From: Rhodocyclaceae bacterium
GTDB lineage: Bacteria > Pseudomonadota > Gammaproteobacteria > Burkholderiales > Rhodocyclaceae
Length of the DNA stretch: 64,000 nt
Assembly (NCBI GenBank): GCA_020445745.1
Contig: JAGRGB010000101.1
Span: 1-64,000 of the forward strand
Direction of reading: 5' to 3'
Part shown: positions 22,377-31,612 of the stretch, piece by piece
How the letters are laid out: every line of letters begins with the position of its first letter
Numbering within the stretch: position 1 is the first letter of the stretch
Translations under genes and position numbers: made by a program
Notes under the pieces: model-generated
The model's input: only the letters and a program-made list of their open reading frames with translations
The model's database searches: none
What the model was told of the DNA's origin: nothing

Positions 22377-23624
22377 ATGCCACTCGGTTTCTACATCATC
22401 ATGGCAGCGCAATTCTTTTCCGCGCTGGCCGACAATGCGCTGCTGATCGCGGCGATCGCGCTGCTGCGGGACATGCAGGCGCCGGCCGAGCAGGAGCCGC
22501 TGCTCAAGCTGTTCTTCACGATCTCGTACGTCGCCCTGGCGGCCTTCGTCGGCGCCTTTGCCGACTCGATGCCGAAGTGGCGGGTCATGCTGATCAGCAA
22601 CACCGTCAAGATCGGCGGCTGCGTGATGATGCTGCTGGGTGCCCACCCGCTGCTCGCCTACGCGGTAGTCGGTCTCGGCGCCGCGGCCTATTCGCCGGCC
22701 AAGTACGGCATTCTCACCGAGTACCTGCCGCACCGCCTGCTGGTGGTGGCGAACGGCTGGATCGAGGGGCTGACGGTCGGCGCGATCATTCTCGGCACCG
22801 TGCTGGGGGGCATCCTGATCCGGCCCGACTGGGTCGACCCGCTGGTGCACCTGCTGCCGCTGGCGGACACCCATTTCGAGGTCAGCATCACCATGGTCGG
22901 CCTGCTCTATCTGGTGGCCGCCGGCTTCAACGTGTATATCCCGGACACCGGCGTCGACCACAAGCCGCTCAAGAGCAACCCCCTGTACCTGATCCACGAT
23001 TTCAGCCACTGCCTGCGCCTGCTGTGGCGCGACAAGCTCGGACAGATCTCGCTGGCGGTGACGACGCTGTTCTGGGGAGCCGGCGCGACGCTCCAGTTCA
23101 TCGTCATCAAGTGGGCAGAGCACGCGCTCGATTTCGACCTGTCGAAGGCCTCCATGCTGCAAGGCGTGGTGGCGGTCGGCGTTGCCCTCGGCGCGATCCT
23201 GGCAGCCCGCCTGGTGAGCCTGCGCGACTCGGTCAAGGTGATCCCGATGGGCATCGCGATGGGCCTGATCGTGATGGTGATGACCGTCGTCCATGACGTC
23301 AACGTGGCGATGGTGCTGCTGATGCTGATCGGCGGCTGCGCCGGCTTCTTCGTCGTGCCGATGAACGCCCTGCTGCAGCACCGGGGTCACATCCTGATGG
23401 GCGCCGGCCACTCGATCGCGGTGCAGAACTTCAACGAGAACCTGTCGATCCTGGCAATGACCGGTGTCTATGCGCTGCTGATCGCCTTCGATCTGTCGGT
23501 CGATGCCGTGATCGTCGCCTTCGGCCTGTTCGTCGCCGGCACGATGCTGGTGATCAAGCACCTGCACGAGGCCAATCAGCGCCAGTTCGATTCGGTGGCG
23601 CTACTAGACGAACTCAAGCACTGA
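22377..23624 (+). CDS. lplT: Lysophospholipid transporter LplT (MFS)
   Basis: 415 residues, with about 11-12 hydrophobic membrane segments. It matches LplT in the N-terminal region (AQFFSALADNALL) and in GLGAAAYSPAKYGILTEYL near residue 100. LplT flips lysophospholipids across the inner membrane for re-acylation by Aas; no aas is present in the window. The ATG at 22377 lacks an obvious ribosome binding site. It converges on the TPM-domain gene with 6 bp between stops. The intergenic stretch 22218-22376 should contain promoters for lplT and for lysR. Confidence 0.9.
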   Translation: MPLGFYIIMAAQFFSALADNALLIAAIALLRDMQAPAEQEPLLKLFFTISYVALAAFVGAFADSMPKWRVMLISNTVKIGGCVMMLLGAHPLLAYAVVGLGAAAYSPAKYGILTEYLPHRLLVVANGWIEGLTVGAIILGTVLGGILIRPDWVDPLVHLLPLADTHFEVSITMVGLLYLVAAGFNVYIPDTGVDHKPLKSNPLYLIHDFSHCLRLLWRDKLGQISLAVTTLFWGAGATLQFIVIKWAEHALDFDLSKASMLQGVVAVGVALGAILAARLVSLRDSVKVIPMGIAMGLIVMVMTVVHDVNVAMVLLMLIGGCAGFFVVPMNALLQHRGHILMGAGHSIAVQNFNENLSILAMTGVYALLIAFDLSVDAVIVAFGLFVAGTMLVIKHLHEANQRQFDSVALLDELKH

Positions 23625-23630
23625 GCGCGA

Positions 23631-24134
23631 TCAGATCAGCGCCGGCCGGTCCGGCAATTCGTTCGGGTTGCGCGGATAGGCCGGGAAGTGCTGCTCCAGC
23701 ACGCAGCCGACCCGCTCGATGGCGTCGAGGGACCCCGCCAGATACTGCTCGGCCGCGAAGGCGGACTCCATGGCCGTGCAGATCTCGCGCCAGGTCGCCT
23801 GGTCGGTGACCTGGGCAACACCCCGGTCCACGACGATCTCGACGCGGCGATCGACCAGCTGGACGAACACCAGCACGCCGCTGTTCTCCTCGGTATCCCA
23901 GACACCGAGGTGCCCGAAGGCCTCGATCGCGCGCTGATGCGGACTGACGTCCTTCAGCAGCTCCGACAGCTCGATCTCCGATTCGACCGCGAAACGGATC
24001 TCGCCGCGATGGCGGCTCTCGGAATCGACGATCGCGGCCTCGATCCGGTCCAGCACCTCGCCCGGAAAATGGCGACGCGCCAGCCAGTCCGGCGTCAGCA
24101 GATGCCTGATGATCCTGCGCCACTTGCCTACCAT
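23631..24134 (-). CDS. Small TPM-domain protein
   Basis: 167 residues. A TPM_phosphatase-type domain covers most of it: RHRGEIRFAVES, then VWDTEENSGVLVFVQLVDRR, then VEIVVDRGVAQ. It lacks the signal peptide and glycine-rich tail of its upstream neighbour, so it is probably cytoplasmic or peripheral. The start overlaps the stop of the YgcG-like gene by 7 bp. Genes in the order lemA, ygcG-like, small TPM protein are a recurrent cluster; the molecular role is not established. A weak RBS precedes the ATG at 24134. Confidence 0.85.
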   Translation of the reverse strand: MVGKWRRIIRHLLTPDWLARRHFPGEVLDRIEAAIVDSESRHRGEIRFAVESEIELSELLKDVSPHQRAIEAFGHLGVWDTEENSGVLVFVQLVDRRVEIVVDRGVAQVTDQATWREICTAMESAFAAEQYLAGSLDAIERVGCVLEQHFPAYPRNPNELPDRPALI

Positions 24135-24991
24135 CCTCCCGACGCGCCTCCTCCGCCAAATCCACCACCACCGCCCGACCAAGCGCCACCGCCCCTGCCC
24201 CGGCCGCGCCCGCCGCCGTGGCGCCAGCCACCGCCGGTGAAGACATGGCCGCCGCCCCCCATCGACAACACGAACAGCAGCGCCAGCAGCGCCGCGACCA
24301 CCGCCAGCGCCAACACGCCGCTGACCAGCCACACAGCCACTCCGACCAGCCCGGCCGTCAGGCCGGAACCGAGCAGCCGTCCGAACAGACTGCGCAGGAT
24401 ACCGCCAGCGAAGACCGACACCAGCAGCCCGAGCATGACCAGGGATTCGATGTCGGCACCACCCGACCGCCCGGAGGCGCGTGCCGGCGGCGGCAGCGAT
24501 TCGCCGGCCAGCTTCGATTCCAGGGCCGACAGCGCCGCCGACAGGCCCCCGCCGAAGTCGCCCGCGCGAAATGCCGGCGCCATGCGCTCCTCGACGATCC
24601 GTTTGGCGATGGCGTCCGGGATCGCTCCTTCGAGACCGCGTCCGACCTCGATACGCATGCGCCTGTCGTCGATCGCGACCAGGACCAGCACACCGTCGTC
24701 CACGCCTTCACGCCCGATCCTCCATTGGTCCACGACGCGGATCGAGTAGGCCTCGATCGGCTCCGGCCTGGTGGTCGGCACGATCAGCACCGCGATCTGG
24801 CTGCCGTAACGTGCCTCGATGGCCTGCAGCCGCTGCAGCAGGCCGTGGCGCTCGGCCGGTGCCAGCACACCGGCGAGGTCCTGCAGCGGCGAACGCGCCG
24901 CCGGCACCGGCTGCAGTTCGAGGGCCGCCAGCGGCAGGCACCACAGCAGCAGCCACGACGACAGCAGCCAGCGGACGCCAGGCGTGACCAA
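24128..24991 (-). CDS. TPM-domain membrane protein (YgcG-like)
   Basis: About 287 residues if a TTG four bases after the lemA stop is used; this start places a signal peptide (WLLSSWLLLWCLPLAALE) at the N-terminus. A periplasmic TPM domain follows (LQAIEARYGSQIAVLIVPTT ... DDGVLVLVAIDDRRMRIEVG). Two or three hydrophobic segments come next, then a Gly/Arg/Trp-rich low-complexity tail ending GGGGASGGW. This is the usual YgcG architecture. It is co-transcribed with lemA and the small TPM gene. The upstream ATG at 25084 would put 31 extra residues inside lemA and is unlikely. Confidence 0.85.
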   Translation of the reverse strand: MVTPGVRWLLSSWLLLWCLPLAALELQPVPAARSPLQDLAGVLAPAERHGLLQRLQAIEARYGSQIAVLIVPTTRPEPIEAYSIRVVDQWRIGREGVDDGVLVLVAIDDRRMRIEVGRGLEGAIPDAIAKRIVEERMAPAFRAGDFGGGLSAALSALESKLAGESLPPPARASGRSGGADIESLVMLGLLVSVFAGGILRSLFGRLLGSGLTAGLVGVAVWLVSGVLALAVVAALLALLFVLSMGGGGHVFTGGGWRHGGGRGRGRGGGAWSGGGGGFGGGGASGGW

Positions 24992-24995
24992 GGCT

Positions 24996-25598
24996 TCAGC
25001 GCGCGGGCCGGGTACCGAACTCCACACCGGGCGGCGCGCTGATCGCGGCTTCCTCGTCGACCGCGAAGTTGGGCTTCGCATCATAGCCGAGCGTCATCGC
25101 CAGCAGATTGTTGGGGAAGGTACGCACCGACACGTTGTAGTTCTCGACCGCCCGGATGTAGCGGTTGCGGGCGACGGCGATGCGGTTCTCGGTGCCTTCG
25201 AGCTGGGCCTGCAGGTCGCGGAAGCTGGCGTCCGCCTTTAACTCAGGATAGCGCTCGACCACCACCAGCAAGCGCGACAGCGCGCTCGACAACTGGCCCT
25301 GGGCCGCCTGGAAGCTGGCCAGCGCCTTCGGATCCTGCTGCAACTCCGGGCCGGCGAGGACGCTGCCGACGCGCGCCCGGGCCTCGGTGACGTCGGTCAG
25401 CACCGACTTCTCGTGGACAGCGTAGCCTTCGACGGTCTTCACCAGATTCGGGATCAGGTCGGCACGGCGCTTGTACTGGTTGATGACCTCGGCCCATGTC
25501 GCCTTGGTACGCTCGTCGTTGACCTGGATATCGTTGTAGCCGCAACCGCCGAGCAGCAACGCGACGACGGCGAGGAGCAACAGGCGGCGAATGGGCAT
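24996..25598 (-). CDS. lemA: LemA family protein
   Basis: 200 residues. The N-terminus is a lipoprotein-like signal (LLLLAVVALLLGGCGYND), so the cysteine may be lipidated. The LemA helical domain follows, with VINQYKRRADLIPNLVKTVEGYA and a C-terminal FPNNLLAMTLGY motif. LemA proteins are envelope-associated, with unclear biochemical function. The ATG at 25598 is preferred because GGAGG sits 5 bases upstream; a GTG two codons earlier would overlap that site. First gene of the lemA-TPM cluster. Confidence 0.93.
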   Translation of the reverse strand: MPIRRLLLLAVVALLLGGCGYNDIQVNDERTKATWAEVINQYKRRADLIPNLVKTVEGYAVHEKSVLTDVTEARARVGSVLAGPELQQDPKALASFQAAQGQLSSALSRLLVVVERYPELKADASFRDLQAQLEGTENRIAVARNRYIRAVENYNVSVRTFPNNLLAMTLGYDAKPNFAVDEEAAISAPPGVEFGTRPAR

Positions 25599-25697
25599 GG
25601 GCACCTCCAGCGGGAATGCGAACAGACGGCGCGGCCCATTCTAGCCGCATCGGTCGATGCCGATGCGCCCGGTGTCCGCCGCGGCCGGGGCGGCGTG

Positions 25698-26483
25698 TCA
25701 GTGCGACGCGCCAGCGGGCGGATGGGTCATCGCCCGCGCCCGACAGAGATCCTCCCATGCCTTGCCCTTGTCCTGGGGATTGCGCAGCAGGTAGGCCGGG
25801 TGATAGGTGACGATCACCGGGATGCCCTCGAATTCGAACACCCTGCCGCGAGCGTCGGCGATCCGAACCGGCTGGTCCAGCAGCGCCTGGGCGGCCGGAC
25901 GCCCGACCGCGACGATCAGGCGTGGTGCCAGGAGTCGGACCTGGCGCCGCAGGTAGGGAAAGCAGCTGGCGATCTCGTCGGCTTCCGGCGTGCGGTTGCC
26001 CGGCGGCCGGCACTTCACCGCATTGGCAATGAACACGCCTTCCCGGCGCGACAGGCCGACAGCCGCCAGCATCGCGTCGAGCAGTTGCCCGGCCGGTCCG
26101 ACGAACGGCTCACCGCGCCGGTCCTCCTCTGCGCCGGGGCCCTCGCCGACCACCAGCCACGAGGGATGACGATCGCCAATGCCGGGCACCGCCTGCGTAC
26201 GTTGCCGGTGCAGGGGGCAGGCGGCGCAGCCGCGAATCTCCAGTTCCAGCGCTTCCCAGTCGGCACCGCCGGCATCCTGGCGGGCGGGAAGCGCGGGCTG
26301 GTCCGGCTCGGCGCGCTCGTTCGCCGGCAGCAGCAAGGCGCCCGTCGACCCGGTCACGACGGCGGGCGCCTGGGCAGGCTCGACGTCGCCTTCCCCCTCA
26401 GCACCGTCGTCCGCCGGCTGCCGCAACCGCCACAGCGGCGCCAGCCCCAGCCGCGCCAGCAGCCGGGCACGCTGCGGCGTCAC
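25698..26483 (-). CDS. Uracil-DNA glycosylase, family 4 (4Fe-4S)
   Basis: 261 residues. It removes uracil from DNA. The iron-sulfur cysteines of family 4 enzymes are visible: CAACPL, then VKCRPPGNR, then SCFPYL. The active-site region is GEGPGAEEDRRGEPFVGPAGQLLD and the DNA-binding motif is TYHPAYLLRNPQDK. The first ~80 residues are a variable, proline- and alanine-rich extension typical of proteobacterial members. The GTG start forms a 4-nt GTGA overlap with the rimI stop. Last gene of tsaB-rimI-udg. Confidence 0.95.
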   Translation of the reverse strand: MTPQRARLLARLGLAPLWRLRQPADDGAEGEGDVEPAQAPAVVTGSTGALLLPANERAEPDQPALPARQDAGGADWEALELEIRGCAACPLHRQRTQAVPGIGDRHPSWLVVGEGPGAEEDRRGEPFVGPAGQLLDAMLAAVGLSRREGVFIANAVKCRPPGNRTPEADEIASCFPYLRRQVRLLAPRLIVAVGRPAAQALLDQPVRIADARGRVFEFEGIPVIVTYHPAYLLRNPQDKGKAWEDLCRARAMTHPPAGASH

Positions 26484-26932
26484 AAGCCGTACCTCATCAC
26501 GATCGCGTCCTCCCTCGCCTGCCTGCCCGGATAGTAGCCCTTGCGTCGCCCGATCGCCTCGAAGCCGCGCGCCCGATACAGGGACAGCGCGACACGATTG
26601 GATTCGCGAACCTCCAGGAAACACTGGGCGGCGCCGTGGCGGCGGGCCTCGTCGAGCAGGAACGACAGCACGGCGGCGCCCATGCCTCGCCCCTGATGGG
26701 CCGCCGCGACCGTGAGGTTGAGCAGGTGGGCCTCGTCGAGCACCGACATCAGGATCGCGTAGGCGACCCGCGAACCGTTCTCCCAGAAGGTCCAGCAGGC
26801 ATAGCCGGCGGACATCGCGTCGCCGAAATTGCCCCGGCTCCAGGGACTGGCGTGCAATTCGCGCTCGACCGCCACGACCCAGTCGAGATCGGTCGCCAGC
26901 ATCGGCCGGCACTCGAGCCGGATCTGCGTCAA
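26480..26932 (-). CDS. rimI: Ribosomal protein S18 alanine N-acetyltransferase RimI
   Basis: 150 residues of the GNAT fold. The acetyl-CoA binding motif is VAAAHQGRGMGAAVL and the C-terminal signature is EVRESNRVALSLYRARGFE. Acetylates the N-terminus of ribosomal protein S18. I place the start at a TTG that overlaps the tsaB stop (TTGA), which gives the standard length. It is coupled on both sides by 4-nt overlaps, to tsaB and to udg. Confidence 0.93.
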   Translation of the reverse strand: MTQIRLECRPMLATDLDWVVAVERELHASPWSRGNFGDAMSAGYACWTFWENGSRVAYAILMSVLDEAHLLNLTVAAAHQGRGMGAAVLSFLLDEARRHGAAQCFLEVRESNRVALSLYRARGFEAIGRRKGYYPGRQAREDAIVMRYGL

Positions 26933-27624
26933 CTGCGCCCTCCGCGAGCGAGTCGCTCGCGCGTGGTCAAGGCCACCTTGTTGCGCACGTACTGGGGGGT
27001 CGCCTCGTCGAGTGGTGTCGTCCGGCCCTCGGCAACGCGCTCCGCGGCGATCACCGCCACCTCCTCGGCCCTCGGGCGGGCGTCGGCGTCCACTACTTCG
27101 ATCGACCGCATGAACAGGTCGGGCAGGCGCCCGACATGCACCGCAAAAGCATTGCCGATACCGTGCCAGCCGGATTCCGGCGACAGGGCCGGCACCTGCT
27201 CCGGCGGCAGACACTCGGGCTCGCCGCCCGCTGCAAGCCCGGCGTCGCCGCGCAAGAAACGCTGAATGTAGATTTCACCCATCCGCGCGTCGGTCGCCGC
27301 GACGATCCGCGAGCCGGCGCTGCGGGCGGCCAGCGCATGCAGCGAGGACACCGCGACGATCGGCTTCGACAAGCCGATCGCCAGTCCCTGGGCGAGGCCG
27401 CAGCCGAGGCGCAGACCTGTGAACATCCCCGGCCCCGAACCGAATGCGACGGCATCGATGTCCTCGATGCGCAGCCCGCAGCCCTGCAGCAGGTCACGCA
27501 ATTTGGTCAGCGCGGTCTCGGATTGCTTGGGACCGGCATCGAGCTGCGTGGCGACGATGTTGCCGTCACGGCTGAGCGCCATGCTTCCACGCTCGGAAGA
27601 AGTCTCGATGGCGAGGATGATCAT
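26929..27624 (-). CDS. tsaB: tRNA t6A biosynthesis protein TsaB
   Basis: 231 residues of the ASKHA (Gcp-like) fold. It supports TsaD in threonylcarbamoyl-adenosine modification of tRNA. The N-terminal phosphate motif is ILAIETSSERGS and the family signature GSGPGMFTGLRLG lies near residue 72. The start at 27624 gives the canonical MIILAIETS beginning; an upstream ATG at 27645 would add seven residues. First gene of the overlapping tsaB-rimI-udg operon. Confidence 0.95.
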   Translation of the reverse strand: MIILAIETSSERGSMALSRDGNIVATQLDAGPKQSETALTKLRDLLQGCGLRIEDIDAVAFGSGPGMFTGLRLGCGLAQGLAIGLSKPIVAVSSLHALAARSAGSRIVAATDARMGEIYIQRFLRGDAGLAAGGEPECLPPEQVPALSPESGWHGIGNAFAVHVGRLPDLFMRSIEVVDADARPRAEEVAVIAAERVAEGRTTPLDEATPQYVRNKVALTTRERLARGGRS

Positions 27625-27690
27625 TGCCGGAATTGTAACCGGCAAGCTGGCCCAGCGATCCTATCCGGATAATGAAACCGGAGCGGCGCC

Positions 27691-28047
27691 TCAGTGTCGG
27701 TCGCGGCCCGAGCGCTCGCGAAGTTCGTAGATGTCGCGGCTGGCGCGGATGTCCTCGCGCAGGCGGTGGCGCTCCTCGCGGCTGATGGCACGGCGCTCGC
27801 CGGCGCTGGTGGGCATGTAGGCGGCACCTTCCGGTGCCAGCAAGCGGCGCATTTCGGCCCGCCACGATGCACCCGGCCCGACCAGCGGTGCCGCGTCGGC
27901 CGTCACTTCGACGGCGGCGACCGAGTCGTCGGCCACCGCCGCCGCCGCGCTCAGCGACACCGCCAGCGCGCACAGCACGCGGGCCTGGCGACAGGCGAAC
28001 GAGGCAGACGGACGTTGTCTGGGCATGGCGTTGCGGACGGAAGTCAT
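27691..28047 (-). CDS. Small exported hypothetical protein
   Basis: 118 residues. The N-terminus looks like a signal peptide (VLCALAVSLSAAAAVADD, cleavage near residue 40). The mature part is charged and helical, ending in an Arg/Glu/His-rich segment (ISREERHRLREDIRASRD). I do not recognise a family. It is divergent from ompR, sharing a 178-bp promoter region. An internal ATG seven codons in is an alternative start. The signal peptide is the main support that this is a gene. Confidence 0.6.
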   Translation of the reverse strand: MTSVRNAMPRQRPSASFACRQARVLCALAVSLSAAAAVADDSVAAVEVTADAAPLVGPGASWRAEMRRLLAPEGAAYMPTSAGERRAISREERHRLREDIRASRDIYELRERSGRDRH

Positions 28048-28225
28048 AGAAGGTTCTTAAGATTAGCTGCAAAATCTATCCTATGGGGAAACCTGTGTCA
28101 CGTTGGGGGACGACTTCTGTAAGGGCGTGTAAATAGCGCACCCGGAGCTTACGAAGCGTTACCCGACCACCGCAGCCCGGCCGCCATCGCCTTAAAATCG
28201 CCCGGAAACAACCACGAGAAGCCTC

Positions 28226-28951
28226 ATGTCCAAGAACCGCTATCGTGTCCTGCTGGTGGACGACGACGCCCGGCTGCGCGAATTGCTCAACCGCTATCTC
28301 AGCGAGCAGGGTTTCTCGGTCAAGGCCGTTGCCGATGCAGTGGCGATGGATCGCGCCCTGCACCGCGAGCACTACGACCTGATGGTGCTCGACCTGATGC
28401 TGCCGGGCGAGGACGGCCTCGCCATCTGCCGCCGGCTGCGCGCTGCCGAGAACCAGATCCCGATCGTCATGCTGACCGCCAAGGGCGACGATGTCGACCG
28501 CATCGTCGGCCTCGAGATGGGGGCCGACGACTACCTGCCCAAACCGTTCAATCCCCGCGAGCTGGTAGCCCGCGTCAATGCGGTGTTGCGGCGGCAGCCC
28601 CAGTTGCCGCCGGGCGCGCCGGCCGCCGAGGAGGAAGAGATCGCGTTCGGCAAGGTCAGTGTCAACCTGGGCACCCGCACATTGACCCGCGACGGCGAGG
28701 AATTGCCGCTGACCACCGGCGAATTCTCGTTGCTGAAGGTGCTGCTGCAGCACCCGCGCCAGCCGCTGTCCCGTGACAAGCTGATGGAACTGGCGCGCGG
28801 ACGGGAATACGAGGTGTTCGACCGGGCGATCGACGTCCAGGTCTCGCGGCTGCGCAAGCTGGTCGAGGACGATCCGGCCAAGCCGCGCTACATTCAGACC
28901 GTCTGGGGCTTCGGCTACGTCTTCGTCCCTGATGGCGTCAAGACCAACTGA
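28226..28951 (+). CDS. ompR: Two-component response regulator OmpR
   Basis: 241 residues. The receiver domain has the acidic pocket (VDDD), phospho-acceptor Asp56 (LMVLDLMLPGEDG) and conserved lysine (LPKPFNPRE). The winged-helix DNA-binding domain at the C-terminus matches OmpR ([41 protein letters not shown]). It overlaps the sensor kinase gene by 20 bp. The partner kinase and the proteobacterial OmpR signature support the name. It should regulate porin and osmotic-response genes elsewhere. Confidence 0.93.
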   Translation: MSKNRYRVLLVDDDARLRELLNRYLSEQGFSVKAVADAVAMDRALHREHYDLMVLDLMLPGEDGLAICRRLRAAENQIPIVMLTAKGDDVDRIVGLEMGADDYLPKPFNPRELVARVNAVLRRQPQLPPGAPAAEEEEIAFGKVSVNLGTRTLTRDGEELPLTTGEFSLLKVLLQHPRQPLSRDKLMELARGREYEVFDRAIDVQVSRLRKLVEDDPAKPRYIQTVWGFGYVFVPDGVKTN

Positions 28952-30359
28952 GGTCGGGCTCGGCGCGGCCACCCCCACTCCGAGTCCGAAGAGCACCCCA
29001 TCGCCGCGCCGCGGCTGGCGCATTCCGTGGCCGCGCACGCTGCTATGGCAGATCTTCGTCGTCGTGACCAGCGTGATGCTGATATCCGCGGTGGTCTGGT
29101 ACCAGATCTTCCGGCACTTCGAACAGGGGCCGCGCGCCCGGGACCTGGCGCAGATGGTCGTCAGCGTGGTCAACCTGACGCGTACCGCGCTGATCAACGC
29201 CGAACCTTCGCGGCGCCGGGAGTTGCTGATCGATCTCGCCGCCCTCGAGGGCATCCGCATCTATCCGGCCGAGGACAGCGACGTGCTGACGCCGCTGCCG
29301 CAGACCCGGCCGCTCGCCCTGCTGACCCGACGGGTGCGCAACGACCTCGGCGGCAACACGCGTTTCGCGTCGTCGTGGGAAGGGCTGGAGGGATTCTGGG
29401 TCAGCTTCCGGCTGGATCCCGACGACCCGGACGAATACTGGGTGATGCTGCCCAGCGAGCGCGTGGTGCGGCCCCGCGCGGTGGATTGGCTGGGCTGGGC
29501 CGGGGTCGCCCTCGCCCTGTCGCTGGCCGCTGCCTACGTCATCGTGTCGCGGGTCAATCGCCCGCTGCGCAACATCGCTTCGGCAGCCCGCGCGGTCGGT
29601 CGCGGCGAAATGCCGGCCCCGCTGGGCGAGGAAGGTCCGGCCGACGTCGCCGAGGTGGCGCGCGCGTTCAACCAGATGGCCGGCGACCTGGCCAGCCTCG
29701 AAGCCGATCGGCGACTGATCCTGGCCGGCGTCTCCCACGACCTGCGGACGCCGCTGGCGCGCCTGCGGCTCGGCGTCGAACTGTCGTCGTCGAGTCAGGA
29801 GGATCGCGACGCGATGGGCACCGACATCGACGAGATGGACCGCATCATCGGCCAGTTCGTCGACTTCGCCCGCGACGGACAAAGCGAGGCCAGCAAGCAG
29901 ATCGATCTCACCGACATGCTGGCCGACCTCGAAGCGCATTACGAGCGCCTGGGCCGTCAGGTCCGATTCACCGCACCGGAGTCGGTCCACGTCGAAGGAC
30001 GACCGCTCGGCTTGCGCCGGGCGGTCAGCAACCTGATCGACAACGCGCTGCGCTATGCACCGGGCCAAGCGGTGGACGTCGTTCTCGCGGTGACCGAGCC
30101 GTATGCACTGATCGAAGTGCTCGACCGCGGCCCCGGCATCCCGCCCGAACAGGTCGATCGGCTGAAGCGCCCGTTCACCCGCCTGGAAACGGCCCGCACC
30201 GACGTCAAGGGATCGGGCCTGGGACTGGCGATCGTCGATCGCATCGCCCGTGCCCATGGCGGCTCGCTGCTGCTGCTCCACCGCGATGGCGGCGGTCTGC
30301 GGGCAATCCTCCGGCTCGCGCTGGGCAACGACGGCGGCCAATCCGGAACCGACGCCTGA
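28932..30359 (+). CDS. envZ: Sensor histidine kinase EnvZ
   Basis: 475 residues. A cytoplasmic proline-rich N-terminus is followed by a first membrane segment (about 38-60), a periplasmic loop, a second membrane segment (about 185-205) and a HAMP linker. The phospho-accepting His269 lies in [15 protein letters not shown]. The HATPase domain has an N box ([10 protein letters not shown]), G1 (LDRGPGIP) and G2 (GSGLGLAIV). It overlaps ompR by 20 bp. About 58 bp separate it from yciB. Confidence 0.93.
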   Translation: MASRPTEVGLGAATPTPSPKSTPSPRRGWRIPWPRTLLWQIFVVVTSVMLISAVVWYQIFRHFEQGPRARDLAQMVVSVVNLTRTALINAEPSRRRELLIDLAALEGIRIYPAEDSDVLTPLPQTRPLALLTRRVRNDLGGNTRFASSWEGLEGFWVSFRLDPDDPDEYWVMLPSERVVRPRAVDWLGWAGVALALSLAAAYVIVSRVNRPLRNIASAARAVGRGEMPAPLGEEGPADVAEVARAFNQMAGDLASLEADRRLILAGVSHDLRTPLARLRLGVELSSSSQEDRDAMGTDIDEMDRIIGQFVDFARDGQSEASKQIDLTDMLADLEAHYERLGRQVRFTAPESVHVEGRPLGLRRAVSNLIDNALRYAPGQAVDVVLAVTEPYALIEVLDRGPGIPPEQVDRLKRPFTRLETARTDVKGSGLGLAIVDRIARAHGGSLLLLHRDGGGLRAILRLALGNDGGQSGTDA

Positions 30360-30417
30360 CGGCGTCACCTGCAGCTTTTTCGGGCGATATTGCGATACTC
30401 GATATAATTCCGCGGCT

Positions 30418-31026
30418 ATGAAGTTCTTCTTCGACCTGCTGCCGGTCATCCTCTTCTTCGCAGCCTACAAGATCGCTGGCGGCCACGAGGGAGAGGCCCT
30501 CGGACTGGCGCGCGCGATGCTCGGCGACGGCATCGAGGCCAAGCAGGCACCGATCCTGATCGCCACCGTGATCGTCATCGTCGCCACCGCCGGCCAGATC
30601 GCCTGGGTGTGGCTGCGTCACCGCAAGGTCGAGACCATGTTGTGGGTGAGCCTGGCGATCGTCACGCTGTTCGGCGGGGCCACGCTGCTGTTCCACGACC
30701 CGACCTTCATCAAGTGGAAGCCGACGGCGCTGTACTGGCTGTTCGCGATCACCCTGGCAGGTTCGTCGCTGCTGTTCAGGCGCAACCTGATCCGCAAGAT
30801 GCTGGAAGCCCAGATGAGCCTGCCGGACGGCATCTGGCAGCGACTCAACCTCGTATGGGCGCTCTTCTTCGCGCTGATGGGCGTGCTCAATCTGGTGGTC
30901 GCCTACCATTTCTCGGAAGCGACCTGGGTCAATTTCAAGCTTTTCGGCGGGATGGGGCTGATGCTGGTGTTCGTGCTCGCGCAGGGCGCCTGGCTGTCCC
31001 GCCACATGGAGGACGAACAGACATGA
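30418..31026 (+). CDS. yciB: Inner membrane-spanning protein YciB (septation protein A)
   Basis: 202 residues with about five to six membrane segments. The N-terminus [17 protein letters not shown] and the internal signature [14 protein letters not shown] near residue 98 identify the family. Links cell-envelope elongation/septation proteins in enterobacteria. First gene of a four-gene operon (yciB, yciI, bolA, parvulin) in which every junction overlaps by 4 nt. A TATAAT-like element (GATATAATTCC, 30399-30409) just upstream may be its promoter. Confidence 0.95.
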   Translation: MKFFFDLLPVILFFAAYKIAGGHEGEALGLARAMLGDGIEAKQAPILIATVIVIVATAGQIAWVWLRHRKVETMLWVSLAIVTLFGGATLLFHDPTFIKWKPTALYWLFAITLAGSSLLFRRNLIRKMLEAQMSLPDGIWQRLNLVWALFFALMGVLNLVVAYHFSEATWVNFKLFGGMGLMLVFVLAQGAWLSRHMEDEQT

Positions 31027-31322
31027 TCTATGCCCTCATCGGAGAAGACCGGCCGGACTCGCTGGAAGCGCGCAAGGCCGTGCGCAGCGAACACCTGGCA
31101 CGGCTCAACGAACTCAAGGACCAGGGGCGTCTGCTGATGGCAGGACCGTTCCCGGCGATCGACTCGCCCGACCCCGGACCTGCCGGCTTCACCGGCAGCC
31201 TGGTGGTCGCCGAATTTCCGTCGCTGGCCGACGCCGAAGCCTGGCTGGCCGAGGACCCCTACACGCGCACCGGGGTCTTCGTCCGAACCCAGGTCCGGCC
31301 CTACAAGAAGGTGCTGCCGTGA
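31023..31322 (+). CDS. yciI: YciI-like protein
   Basis: 99 residues of the YciI fold (dimeric ferredoxin-like alpha/beta barrel). Conserved His/Asp region: [23 protein letters not shown], with the family's active-site-like histidine in SEHLA. The C-terminus VRPYKKVL is typical. Biochemical role not established. ATG overlaps the yciB stop (ATGA), and the stop overlaps bolA (GTGA). Confidence 0.92.
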   Translation: MIYALIGEDRPDSLEARKAVRSEHLARLNELKDQGRLLMAGPFPAIDSPDPGPAGFTGSLVVAEFPSLADAEAWLAEDPYTRTGVFVRTQVRPYKKVLP

Positions 31323-31612
31323 GCCAGGACACCATCGAAAGGATGAAGCAGCGCCTGGCGATATTGTCGCCGACCGAGATCTCGATCGGCGACGACAGCG
31401 CCCTGCACGCCGGTCATGCCGGCGCCCGCGACGGCGGCCATTACCGCCTGCGCATCGTCGCCGCGTGCTTCGCCGGCAAGAACCCCCTGGCCCGCCACCG
31501 GGTCGTGTACGACGCCCTCGGCGACATGATGAAGAAGGAAATCCATGCGCTTGTGATTCAGGCGCTCCCGCCTACCAATCGAAACACGAACACATCGAAG
31601 GATCTGCAATGA
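31319..31612 (+). CDS. BolA family protein
   Basis: 97 residues. The BolA fold is visible: SIGDDSALHAGHAGARDGGHYRLRIV, then FAGKNPLARHRVVYDALGDMM, with the conserved helix-turn-helix-like part near the C-terminus. BolA-type proteins work with monothiol glutaredoxins in iron-sulfur trafficking and can bind DNA. GTG start overlapping the yciI stop; its own stop overlaps the parvulin start (ATGA). Confidence 0.92.
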   Translation: MSQDTIERMKQRLAILSPTEISIGDDSALHAGHAGARDGGHYRLRIVAACFAGKNPLARHRVVYDALGDMMKKEIHALVIQALPPTNRNTNTSKDLQ